Positions 7,936 through 15,231 of a stretch of DNA of 64,000 nucleotides are shown one piece after another. The translations under genes and the position numbers were made by a program. The notes below the pieces were generated by a model that was not told where the DNA came from, did not search any database, and was given only the letters and a program-made list of their open reading frames with translations. The first letter of the stretch is position 1. Each line of letters starts with the position of its first letter. Source of the DNA: Haloarcula sp. CBA1127 (GTDB lineage Archaea > Halobacteriota > Halobacteria > Halobacteriales > Haloarculaceae); contig NZ_BCNB01000006.1 of NCBI RefSeq assembly GCF_001485575.1, positions 806,001-870,000 of the forward strand, given 5' to 3'.

Positions 7936-8985
7936 TCAGTCTAGGAACTCGACACCGGTGATTTCGAACCGCGCGCCGCCCGTGGTGCTGTCAGTAACAA
8001 TGATGTCCCAGCCGTGTGCGCCAGCGATGGTCCGGACAATCGAGAGCCCGTAGCCACTGCCATCCTCGGCAGTCGTGAAGCCGTGGTCGAACACGTCGTC
8101 CTTGATTTCGTCTGGGATTCCCGGGCCGTCGTCTTCGACGTAGAAGCCGTTGTCAAGCGGGCCGACACGGACGATAACGGCCCCGTCGCCGTGTCGGATG
8201 CTGTTCTGAAAGAGGTTCTCGAACAGTTCGATGAGGCGGTCGGCGTCTGCGCTCACCGAGCCGATGTCCTCGTAGTGGAGCGTGGCTCGGTCGGTGGTTT
8301 CGCCGTGTCCTTCCCAGGCGGTGTCAACAACGGCCTGAACGTTCGTTGCCTCCGGGTTGGTGACGACGTTTCCCTGCCTTGCGACACGGAGCAGGTCCTC
8401 GACGAGACGGGCCATCCTGTCGCTCGTTTCTTCGAGGGCATCGAGGTGTTCCTCGTCACCCGTTTCGCGGGCCAGATGCACCCGCGAGGAGATAACGCTG
8501 AGTGGGCTCTTCAGGTCGTGGGCGAGGATATCGGTGAATTCCTTGAGCCGGTCGTTCTGTCGTTCGAGCATCTTGTCGTACTGGTGTTTCTCTGTCGTGT
8601 CCTGGCTGACTGCGACGAACCCTGTCAGCTCTCCGTCCTCGAGTTGCGAGAGCGAGAGGGTGGCCCAGAACACGGACCCATCGGCCTGCCGATGCCAGTG
8701 CTGTGTCTCGACGGGGCCGTTCGCCACTTCCGTCAGCAATGATTCGACAGTTGTCTCCATTTCCCCGGGGTCGGCAAACAGCATGTCGACGTGGTGGCCG
8801 ACCGTCACGTCCCGGTCGTAGCTGTACAGCGACGCTGCCGGCTCGGGCCACGTCGTGATGATGCCATCTGTGTCGAGCATGAACACTGCATGCGAGGATA
8901 GCCCCTCGATGAGGCGCTCAGAGACCGAGTCGTCGCTGTCTGCTGTCTGTTGGTCCGAACTGCTGTCTGCTGGGTCGGTGTCCAT
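7936..8985 (-). CDS. PAS-domain sensor histidine kinase, orphan
   Basis: 349 residues from the ATG at 8985 (a GTG at 8994 is an alternative). A PAS domain fills roughly residues 25-140 (FMLDTDGIITTW to the VSQDTTEK end). The dimerisation helix has the phospho-acceptor histidine in ILAHDLKSPLS near residue 155, and the ATPase domain has the N box FENLFQNSIRHG, the G1 box DDGPGIP and the G2 box GSGYGLSIV. No membrane helix is evident, so it is probably a soluble sensor. No response regulator is next to it. It closely resembles the kinases at 20929-21975 and 63564-64000. Confidence 0.92.
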   Translation of the reverse strand: MDTDPADSSSDQQTADSDDSVSERLIEGLSSHAVFMLDTDGIITTWPEPAASLYSYDRDVTVGHHVDMLFADPGEMETTVESLLTEVANGPVETQHWHRQADGSVFWATLSLSQLEDGELTGFVAVSQDTTEKHQYDKMLERQNDRLKEFTDILAHDLKSPLSVISSRVHLARETGDEEHLDALEETSDRMARLVEDLLRVARQGNVVTNPEATNVQAVVDTAWEGHGETTDRATLHYEDIGSVSADADRLIELFENLFQNSIRHGDGAVIVRVGPLDNGFYVEDDGPGIPDEIKDDVFDHGFTTAEDGSGYGLSIVRTIAGAHGWDIIVTDSTTGGARFEITGVEFLD

Positions 8986-8994
8986 CAGTCGCAC

Positions 8995-9260
8995 CTACTC
9001 GGGCCAAACCAGTGGCGACTCACCCGGCATGAGAAGCACTGTGACAGGTCACCCATGCCGAGATACACGACATCTAACACCTTACGCACTGTGGTTTTCA
9101 CAATCAAAATAAGTTGTGAGAAACCGGGTGAAAAACGCGCGGTACTGTGGTTTCACTTCCAGAAACCATCGGCATGATTGATATACTAGCAATTCACATA
9201 TCGCTACGACAATACGTTCTCACCTGCCGAAACCGATCCATGCGAACAGAGAGCTGGTGA
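8995..9260 (-). other. AT-rich intergenic region with direct and inverted repeats
   Basis: The gap between the kinase and RIO1 is AT-rich against its neighbours. It holds two copies of ACTGTGGTTT(T)CAC (9088-9101 and 9144-9156) and a near-perfect inverted repeat, GGTTTTCACAA facing TTGTGAGAAACC, from about 9092 to 9125. No coding sequence is convincing. It may carry the kinase promoter and an operator, or be the edge of inserted DNA. Confidence 0.5.
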
Positions 9261-10196
9261 CTACTTGTCGTCGCGGCGGTCGGCCGGTGTTCCCTGCGGA
9301 ACGGCGTCGTCGTCGCTGCCCGGCGCGGTGTCGGTCTTGTCTTTCGGCGTCGCGTACTCTCGGACGTACGCGAGCAGTTCTTCCGGCGTGGCGTCGACGC
9401 CCTGTCTGGCGAAGAAGTTCGCGACGTTGCGGCAGTCCCGTTCCAGAAAGTCGTCGGCGTTGGGATGGTGGATGGTCACCGCTTGCCCGAGGTCGATGAT
9501 ATACAACTGGCCTTCGTGGAAGACGATGTTGTACTCAGAGAGGTCGCCGTGGACGAGGCCGGCGTCGTACAGCCGGCGGGTGTACTCCTTGACGACCTCG
9601 TAGGCTGTTTCGGGGTTCTCGATGTGAACCTCACTGAGACGCTTGCTACGGCCCTCCTCGGTCCCGAGATACTCCATCACGAGGACATTCCGCTCGACAG
9701 CAATGGGCTCTGGCGTCCGGACGCCGGCCCGGCGGGCGCGCTTGAGATTCGACGACTCCTTGCGAACCCACGCGGTGACGACCTTCTTCTTGTCCGAGCC
9801 GATACCCTCGAAGCGGGGGTCGCCGTCAAGATAGCTCCGCATATCCTTGAAATCGGAGGCGTTGATGCGGTATACTTTGACTGCGACCTCCGTCTCGCCC
9901 GACAGTGCCGTGTAGACGTTGGCTTCCTTGCCTGTCGATATCGGCCCGCCGAAGGCGTCGATATGGCCGTCCTGTACGAGCTTGTACAGCGCGCCGTAGG
10001 TGGCGTCGTCGAAGACGCTGGCCTCGACCTTGAACTGGTCGGCGTCCTTGATGCGCTTGCGGAACTCGCTGAACTCGCGGTCCCGTTTGCGGGCGATACG
10101 GTCGGCTTCCGTGTCGGAAACATCGACCTCTTCCCATTCGTCACCTGGTGAGTCGACGTCGTCCGTATCGAGCAGGCCGAACTGCCCCTCTGTCAC
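9261..10196 (-). CDS. rio1: RIO1-type serine protein kinase
   Basis: 311 residues starting at a GTG. The RIO signature is complete: the phosphate-binding loop STGKEANVY at residues 87-95, the catalytic loop VHGDLSEYN around residue 205 and the metal-binding IDLGQAV about 15 residues later. The acidic N-terminus and the Asp-rich tail are haloarchaeal additions, making it somewhat longer than most archaeal RIO1. RIO1 acts in late small-subunit maturation as an ATPase/kinase. It follows aIF1A by 41 bases on the same strand, the conserved archaeal pairing, and probably shares its promoter. Confidence 0.95.
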   Translation of the reverse strand: MTEGQFGLLDTDDVDSPGDEWEEVDVSDTEADRIARKRDREFSEFRKRIKDADQFKVEASVFDDATYGALYKLVQDGHIDAFGGPISTGKEANVYTALSGETEVAVKVYRINASDFKDMRSYLDGDPRFEGIGSDKKKVVTAWVRKESSNLKRARRAGVRTPEPIAVERNVLVMEYLGTEEGRSKRLSEVHIENPETAYEVVKEYTRRLYDAGLVHGDLSEYNIVFHEGQLYIIDLGQAVTIHHPNADDFLERDCRNVANFFARQGVDATPEELLAYVREYATPKDKTDTAPGSDDDAVPQGTPADRRDDK

Positions 10197-10237
10197 GCTT
10201 GTGCCTCCGTCGAGCGCGCGGCCAGATACATATCAGG

Positions 10238-10525
10238 CTACTCCTGGATGTGGCCCTCCTCACGCAGTTGGTCGGCGTCCTGTTTCTCATAGCGCCACGT
10301 GATGTCGGCTTTCTCGTCTTGCCAGTCCCATGGTTCGACGAGGACCACGTCGTCTTCGCGTATCCAGATGCGTTTTTGCATCTTGCCCGGAATCCGGGCT
10401 GTACGCTCGACGCCGTCCATACAGCGTACCTTGACGCGGTTCGCGCCAAGCATGTCCATGACGACGGCGAACACCTCGTCCTCTTCCGGCATCCGCAGGT
10501 TCTTCCTGCTGTCGTTGTCGCTCAT
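10238..10525 (-). CDS. eif1A: Translation initiation factor aIF1A
   Basis: 95 residues from the ATG at 10525, forming an S1-like OB fold: [12 protein letters not shown], a [14 protein letters not shown] strand pair, [12 protein letters not shown] and VLVEPWDWQ. These match archaeal/eukaryotic IF1A, which sits in the ribosomal A site during initiation. The short basic N-terminal tail and the acidic C-terminal helix are as expected. A TATA element lies 27 bases upstream, so translation is probably leaderless. The next gene downstream is RIO1. Confidence 0.96.
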   Translation of the reverse strand: MSDNDSRKNLRMPEEDEVFAVVMDMLGANRVKVRCMDGVERTARIPGKMQKRIWIREDDVVLVEPWDWQDEKADITWRYEKQDADQLREEGHIQE

Positions 10526-10548
10526 AGACGGTACTTCGACGGGGAGAG

Positions 10549-10556
10549 GTTTAAGG
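10549..10556 (-). promoter_or_regulatory. TATA box for aIF1A-RIO1
   Basis: CTTAAAC on the reverse strand is centred 27 bases before the ATG at 10525, as expected for a leaderless haloarchaeal transcript. Confidence 0.55.
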
Positions 10557-10659
10557 TTTGGAAAAATTGGACCGCGAATGCGGTCCGTGGCCGCCGACAT
10601 GTGGGTGGGACAGACGCCGGGGCCGTACGGAAAAGCGGGCGTCGCAGCGTCGGTCGACT

Positions 10660-10788
10660 TCAGTCAGCGCCGAGGCAGCCGACCCACGAGCAGTCGGTGC
10701 ACGTCTCGATACCTTTCGCCGTCGTCGTCACGCCGCGACAGCGCGGACAGACGGACCCGACTTCCGGCGACTGGACGGACTTACTCAT
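10660..10788 (-). CDS. 42-residue zinc-ribbon protein overlapping the aldehyde dehydrogenase gene
   Basis: The ATG at 10788 lies inside the end of the aldehyde dehydrogenase gene: ATGAGTAAG contains that gene's TAA, so the two overlap by eight bases and are probably translationally coupled. The 42-residue product has two cysteine pairs, CPRC near residue 14 and CTDC near residue 30, plus one more cysteine close to the end, typical of the tiny zinc-finger proteins that abound in haloarchaea. Function is unknown; the position suggests a small partner or regulator of the dehydrogenase. It is too short for routine gene calls. Confidence 0.72.
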   Translation of the reverse strand: MSKSVQSPEVGSVCPRCRGVTTTAKGIETCTDCSWVGCLGAD

Positions 10789-12304
10789 CGGTGATGATGT
10801 CCGCCGACAGACCCTGTGCCATCTCGATATCTTTGGAGTTGTTCAGCGTCCAGGCAGTGCGCTCAGTGACGGCCTCGATGACCTCGCGGCCGCTCGGGAG
10901 GCCGTTCCCGGACTTCTTGACGCCGCCGAAGGGCAGGTGGACCTCTGCGCCGATACACGGGAGGTTCCCGTAGGCGAGGCCGATTTCAGCCTCGTCGCGG
11001 AACTGGTTGATCTGACGGTAGTCCTCGGAGATGATGGCCCCGGCGAGGCCGTAGTCGACGCTGTTGTGCATCTCCAGCGCCTCGTCGAAGTCACCCGAGT
11101 ACTCAAGCAGCGCGACGTGGGGACCGAACACTTCCTCGTTGATACAACGCAGGTCCTCGTCGTAGTCGATCTCGTAGACGAACGGGCCGACCCAGTGGCC
11201 CTCCTCGTGGCCATCGGGAATTTCCTCGGCACCGAGGTCGGCGCGGTCGACGAGCACGTTCGCGCCCTCCTCGCGGGCGAGGTCGTTGTAGCGCTTGAAC
11301 TTCTCGACCTGATCCTCCTCGATGAGCGGCCCCATGAAGGTGTCTTCCTCCAGCGGGTCGCCGACGGCGATGTCCTCGGCGATGTCGACGAACCGTTCCT
11401 TGAACTCGTCGTAGAGGTCCTCGTGGACGATGAGGCGCTCCGAGGAGACACAGCGCTGGCCGGTCGTCTTGAAGCTAGACATCACTGCCGAGTGAACGGC
11501 GATGTCGAGGTCGGCTTCCTCTGTGACGATGACAGCGTTCTTCCCACCCATCTCGCAGGCGGCGATCTTCCCGGGCTCGCCACCGACCTTGGAGGCGATC
11601 TTGTGGCCGACTTCGGCGCTCCCGGTAAAGAGGACCGTCTCGACGCGGTCGTCCTCGACGATGGCGTTGCCGGCGTCGCCGTAGCCCTGCACGAGGTTGA
11701 AGACGCCGTCCGGGATGCCCGAGTCCTCGAACATCTCCGCGATGATGTGGGCACACCACGGGGTCTGCTCGGCGGGCTTCCAGACGACCGTGTTGCCCTC
11801 GACCAGCGTCACTGCGAGGTGCCAGAACGGGATCGCGACCGGGAAGTTCCACGGGGTGATACAGCCGACGACGCCCTTCGGCTTGCGCCGCATATAGGCG
11901 TCCTTGCTGGCGATTTCCGACGGTACCACGTCGCCGTGGGGGTGGCGAGCGTTGCCGGCGGCCCATTCGACCATATGCCAGGACTCGGTGACGTCGGCCA
12001 GCCCTTCGCTGATCTCCTTGCCACACTCCATGGTGACGATTTCGCCGAGTTCCTCGTGGCGGTCACGCAGCTCGTGGTAGATGTCCCAGAGGTATTCCGC
12101 GCGGTCGATGTGTGAGAGCGAGCGCCACTCGTCGTAGGCGTCCTCTGCTGCGGCCAGTGCGCGGTCGACATCGGCTTCTGTTCCGCGGTGGAACGAAGCG
12201 AGCGCCTCGCCGGTGGCCGGATTCTGGCTTGTGAACGTTTCGTCGCCGGTGCCTGTCGTCCATTCACCGTCGATGTAGTGTCGTCGTGAGTCGTCTGTAC
12301 TCAT
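10781..12304 (-). CDS. Aldehyde dehydrogenase, probably delta-1-pyrroline-5-carboxylate / glutamate-semialdehyde type
   Basis: 507 residues from the ATG at 12304. Landmarks are TPWNFPVAIPFW (substrate/NAD region), the Rossmann GSAEVGHKI, the general-base glutamate in CEMGGKN, and the nucleophile in TGQRCVSSE (cysteine 285), followed by EEVFGP and PFGGVKKSG near the C-terminus. The family oxidises aldehydes with NAD(P). Neighbouring proline dehydrogenase and proline racemase genes suggest the substrate is glutamate-5-semialdehyde, the second step of proline breakdown; a succinate- or ketoglutarate-semialdehyde substrate is also possible. The promoter carries a 13-bp motif shared with the liv operon. 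Confidence 0.9.
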   Translation of the reverse strand: MSTDDSRRHYIDGEWTTGTGDETFTSQNPATGEALASFHRGTEADVDRALAAAEDAYDEWRSLSHIDRAEYLWDIYHELRDRHEELGEIVTMECGKEISEGLADVTESWHMVEWAAGNARHPHGDVVPSEIASKDAYMRRKPKGVVGCITPWNFPVAIPFWHLAVTLVEGNTVVWKPAEQTPWCAHIIAEMFEDSGIPDGVFNLVQGYGDAGNAIVEDDRVETVLFTGSAEVGHKIASKVGGEPGKIAACEMGGKNAVIVTEEADLDIAVHSAVMSSFKTTGQRCVSSERLIVHEDLYDEFKERFVDIAEDIAVGDPLEEDTFMGPLIEEDQVEKFKRYNDLAREEGANVLVDRADLGAEEIPDGHEEGHWVGPFVYEIDYDEDLRCINEEVFGPHVALLEYSGDFDEALEMHNSVDYGLAGAIISEDYRQINQFRDEAEIGLAYGNLPCIGAEVHLPFGGVKKSGNGLPSGREVIEAVTERTAWTLNNSKDIEMAQGLSADIITDE

Positions 12305-12327
12305 GGTAGGTACTGTACGCGTCCCCC

Positions 12328-12352
12328 ACCAATATGTTCCACCGTCCATGGT
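12328..12352 (-). promoter_or_regulatory. Promoter with shared 13-bp motif for the aldehyde dehydrogenase
   Basis: Reading the reverse strand, ACCATGGACGGTG (12352 down to 12340) is followed after three bases by a TATA-like CATATT about 28 bases ahead of the start codon. The same 13-mer, in the same orientation and place, precedes livK. Confidence 0.55.
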
Positions 12353-12493
12353 CAGGGGGCCGGCAATAACCTGATATATCATCTACAATCCGGCATTATC
12401 TCCCATGGTCGGTGTTCCCCTTATGAACCGCACCTTTATTTGCGTCCATATCGTGACTGTCTTTAGCACCCCTTCATACGGAGGGCGCTCAGT

Positions 12494-13210
12494 ATGAGTA
12501 ACGCACAATCACAACACGGGGGACTCCAGCTTACCCTGAGCATCTGGCATCCTGACTGCTGGACGCTCGAAGTCACCGACAAGACCGCGGCTGGCCTGTT
12601 GGCTCACGGCGTGTACAACACACAGAACGGTAGCGTGAAGGGTCTGTTCACCGCGTACGCCGACAGTATTAGCGACGTTGAGGCGCTCATCGACGCGACC
12701 CGTGATTCGTCGCTGACCGACTCCGTACTGGAGTTGCGCGAGCGCCACGGCGCGACTGGCACGGGCTCGTCGCCGGGGAACACGACCCGCGAGCTGTTCG
12801 TCGAGTACGACCCGGACAACACTATCAGCGACAGCCTTCTCTCGCGGGGGTTCATCCACAACGACCCGGTTCGCGTCCGTCACGGTCGCGAACACTGGCC
12901 GGTGTTTTTCCCGGACTCCCGCGACGAGGCCGAGTCGCTCCTCGACGAGATCCGCGAGGAACAGTCGGCCGATATCGAAGTGACTCGAATCACGTCTGCC
13001 GGCGGCGGCAATCCGAAGCAACTCCGACGGATGGACCGTCTCTCGGACAGTCAGCGCGAGGCGTTCGAACTCGCCAGACAGGAGGACTACTACGCGTGGC
13101 CGCGGGGTATCTCGACGCGCGAACTCGCGTCGAAACTCGGCGTTTCGAAGACGACGCTGCTCGAACACCTCCGGAAAGCAGAAGCGAAACTGCTCGACCC
13201 GGACCAGTAA
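12494..13210 (+). CDS. Bat-type helix-turn-helix transcriptional regulator
   Basis: 238 residues. The C-terminal 50 residues form the HTH_10 domain of the bacterio-opsin activator family: ISTRELASKLGVSKTTLLEHLRKAE, preceded by the LSDSQREAFELA helix. The N-terminal 170 residues have the GAF-like, beta-rich fold common to this haloarchaeal family but no recognised ligand motif. It is divergent from the aldehyde dehydrogenase gene, with 189 bases between the two starts, and its stop is one base from the convergent proline dehydrogenase stop. This places it as the likely local regulator of the proline module and a candidate to bind the shared 13-bp promoter motif. Confidence 0.88.
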   Translation: MSNAQSQHGGLQLTLSIWHPDCWTLEVTDKTAAGLLAHGVYNTQNGSVKGLFTAYADSISDVEALIDATRDSSLTDSVLELRERHGATGTGSSPGNTTRELFVEYDPDNTISDSLLSRGFIHNDPVRVRHGREHWPVFFPDSRDEAESLLDEIREEQSADIEVTRITSAGGGNPKQLRRMDRLSDSQREAFELARQEDYYAWPRGISTRELASKLGVSKTTLLEHLRKAEAKLLDPDQ

Positions 13211-13211
13211 G

Positions 13212-14048
13212 TTAGCTCAGCACGGCCCGGACAGCGAACAGCGCGTTCTCCTTGCGCTCGCGGACGCGCCGATAGAAGTAGGAGAACCACTTGTCGCCGT
13301 AGGGGATGTACTGCCACATCGGGACGCCTTCGGCGGCGAGGTCGCGCTGTTCGTCGTCGCGGACCCCCATCAGCATCTGCACTTCGTAGTCGGTGCCGTA
13401 CTCGTCGTGGAGGTCCTTCGCGTAGTCTATCATCGCCGGGTCGTGGCTACCGACGCCGATGCCGCCCTCGAACTCCTCGAACATCAGTTCGAGACAGTCC
13501 CGATAGGCGTCGTTGACGCGCTCTTTCTTCTTGTAGGAGACCTTTTTTGGCTCGGAGTAGGCTCCCTTGACCAGTCGGACCTTCCCGGGAAGGGGCGCGA
13601 GCCGTTCGAGGTCCTCGGGCGTCCGCTTGAGGTTCGCCTGCGTACAGACGCCGACGCCGCCCTCGTGTTCCGTGACGAGCCGCTCGTACGCGTCGAGGGT
13701 CACGTCGGTCGTGGTGTAGTCTTCCATATCGACCCAAACGAAGACATCGTGGTCGTCACCCGCCGCAACGATGCGTTCGAGGTTCTCGACGAACACGTCG
13801 TCGCCAACGTCGAGGCCAATCTGCGAGGGCTTGACCGAGATAGCGCAGTCGAGGCCGCTCCTGTCGATTTCTTTGACTAACTCGATGTACTGGTCTGCGT
13901 CCTCGTCGGCGGGCCGGCGCTCGTCGTAGTGTTCGCCTAACAGATTCAGGATGCCCTTGACGCCGTCGTCGTTGAGCGAAGCGACGTGGTCGAGCGCCCC
14001 CGGGGCTGTCTCCCCGGCGACGAAGTTGTTCGCTATCGGCGGAATCAT
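13212..14048 (-). CDS. Proline dehydrogenase
   Basis: 278 residues from the ATG at 14048, the compact single-domain size of archaeal and Gram-positive ProDH. It is a TIM barrel with the FAD/proline-binding tail motif YRRVRERKENALF and preceding MLMGVRDDE and VPMWQYIPYG segments. The enzyme oxidises L-proline to pyrroline-5-carboxylate and passes electrons to the membrane quinone pool. It lies tail to tail with the Bat-type regulator and between the aldehyde dehydrogenase and a proline racemase-family gene. Confidence 0.93.
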   Translation of the reverse strand: MIPPIANNFVAGETAPGALDHVASLNDDGVKGILNLLGEHYDERRPADEDADQYIELVKEIDRSGLDCAISVKPSQIGLDVGDDVFVENLERIVAAGDDHDVFVWVDMEDYTTTDVTLDAYERLVTEHEGGVGVCTQANLKRTPEDLERLAPLPGKVRLVKGAYSEPKKVSYKKKERVNDAYRDCLELMFEEFEGGIGVGSHDPAMIDYAKDLHDEYGTDYEVQMLMGVRDDEQRDLAAEGVPMWQYIPYGDKWFSYFYRRVRERKENALFAVRAVLS

Positions 14049-14119
14049 TATCGAAACTACGCCACTATATGGGCCTAAACGCACCCCCTACCAAAAAAAT
14101 CACCCTCCAAAGCCTGAAA

Positions 14120-15091
14120 TCAAGAGAGCGTGAAACTGCCGAGCGTATCGTCGTCGTCCCGGTAAAACGTGTGCTCGCCCGTGATATGCGCTGTGCCCGA
14201 AACGACCGGGTTAGTCACGGTGACACCGTCGTCGACGTTCGTATCGCTGATGTATCCCTCGAACGTCGACCCCACCGGGCCGGTCACTTCGACACGCTCG
14301 CCGATGGCGAGGTCGCCGTCGACGTGATGGAGCGTCAACCGCGCACACGTGCCTGTTCCGCAGGGGGAGCGGTCGACGGAGCCGTCGGCGAACACCACAC
14401 AGCTCCGGTCACCGTCGTCGCTGGCGGTGAGTTCGACTGCAGAGACGGTCGCCCGCGCTCCGGTGACCGGGTCCTCGGGTGCGGCGTCGTTGGCTGCTCG
14501 GCGGAGTGCCAGTGCTGGCTCGATACACTGCGTGGCATCGTCGCCGTCGAGCGTGACGCCTATGCTGTCAGCGTCGACGACGGCGAAATAGTTCCCGGCA
14601 TAGACGATACGAGCCTCGACCGGGACGCCATCCTGCTCGACAGTAAGCGTCTCACAGACGTAACTGTCGACGTTTTCGAATGCAACGCGACGGACGACGC
14701 CGTCAGCTATCTCGACCGTCACGTCGACCAGCCCGGCGGGAGTTTCGACGGTCAGTTCGGGCGACTCGGGAAGTTCGCCCCGTTCGACGAGTGCGGTCAC
14801 GACGCCGATGAGGCCGTGGCCGCACATATCCAGATAGCCATCAGTGTCCATGAAGAACACCCCGAGGTCGGCCCGGTCGGTTGGCACCGGGACCGCTCCG
14901 AACATATCCGCGTGTCCGCGGGGCTCCTGCATGAGGAGTTTCCGGACGCCGTCAGCCGTAGCTGCGAACCGGTCGCGTCTCTCCCGGACGGTCGCTCCGG
15001 TGAGCGTGTCGGCTTCGATACCGTCGAGGACGATGCGCGTCGGTTCCCCGCCCGTGTGCGTGTCTACCGTGGTAAACTCCGTTCGTTCCAT
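14120..15091 (-). CDS. Proline racemase / hydroxyproline epimerase family enzyme
   Basis: 323 residues. Both active-site cysteines of the family are present: MCGHG with cysteine 90 and DRSPCGTGT with cysteine 244. Two cysteines argue for a racemase or 4-hydroxyproline 2-epimerase; the trans-3-hydroxyproline dehydratases keep only one. The N-terminal THTGGEPTR motif is also typical. The enzyme would interconvert L- and D-forms of proline or hydroxyproline, feeding the neighbouring dehydrogenases. Which of the two substrates is used cannot be told. It is divergent from livK across a 140-base gap. Confidence 0.9.
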   Translation of the reverse strand: MERTEFTTVDTHTGGEPTRIVLDGIEADTLTGATVRERRDRFAATADGVRKLLMQEPRGHADMFGAVPVPTDRADLGVFFMDTDGYLDMCGHGLIGVVTALVERGELPESPELTVETPAGLVDVTVEIADGVVRRVAFENVDSYVCETLTVEQDGVPVEARIVYAGNYFAVVDADSIGVTLDGDDATQCIEPALALRRAANDAAPEDPVTGARATVSAVELTASDDGDRSCVVFADGSVDRSPCGTGTCARLTLHHVDGDLAIGERVEVTGPVGSTFEGYISDTNVDDGVTVTNPVVSGTAHITGEHTFYRDDDDTLGSFTLS

Positions 15092-15175
15092 AGCCGTAGC
15101 GATACTCTATGCGGCAAACGCGTTCCAGAAGTATTAATTGACGGCTTTCCGTATGCGGTTGAGAACGTGGTGCCT

Positions 15176-15201
15176 ACCATGGACGGTGACAGGGTTATAC
15201 A
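15176..15201 (+). promoter_or_regulatory. Promoter with shared 13-bp motif for the liv operon
   Basis: ACCATGGACGGTG at 15176-15188 is followed five bases later by the TATA-like TTATAC, about 35 bases upstream of the livK ATG. An identical 13-mer lies just upstream of the TATA element of the aldehyde dehydrogenase gene (12340-12352, other strand). Confidence 0.55.
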
Positions 15202-15231
15202 GGGACTTACGAAAAAGGATATCAGTATACC

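Noticed and set aside
10148-12115. 655-codon open frame antisense to aIF1A and aldehyde dehydrogenase
   Set aside because: Covers three certain genes on the other strand; composition is that of a shadow frame.
14062-14072. CATATAG element as TATA box of proline dehydrogenase
   Set aside because: It lies only about 20 bases from the chosen start, too close for the usual archaeal spacing; the promoter is left unassigned.
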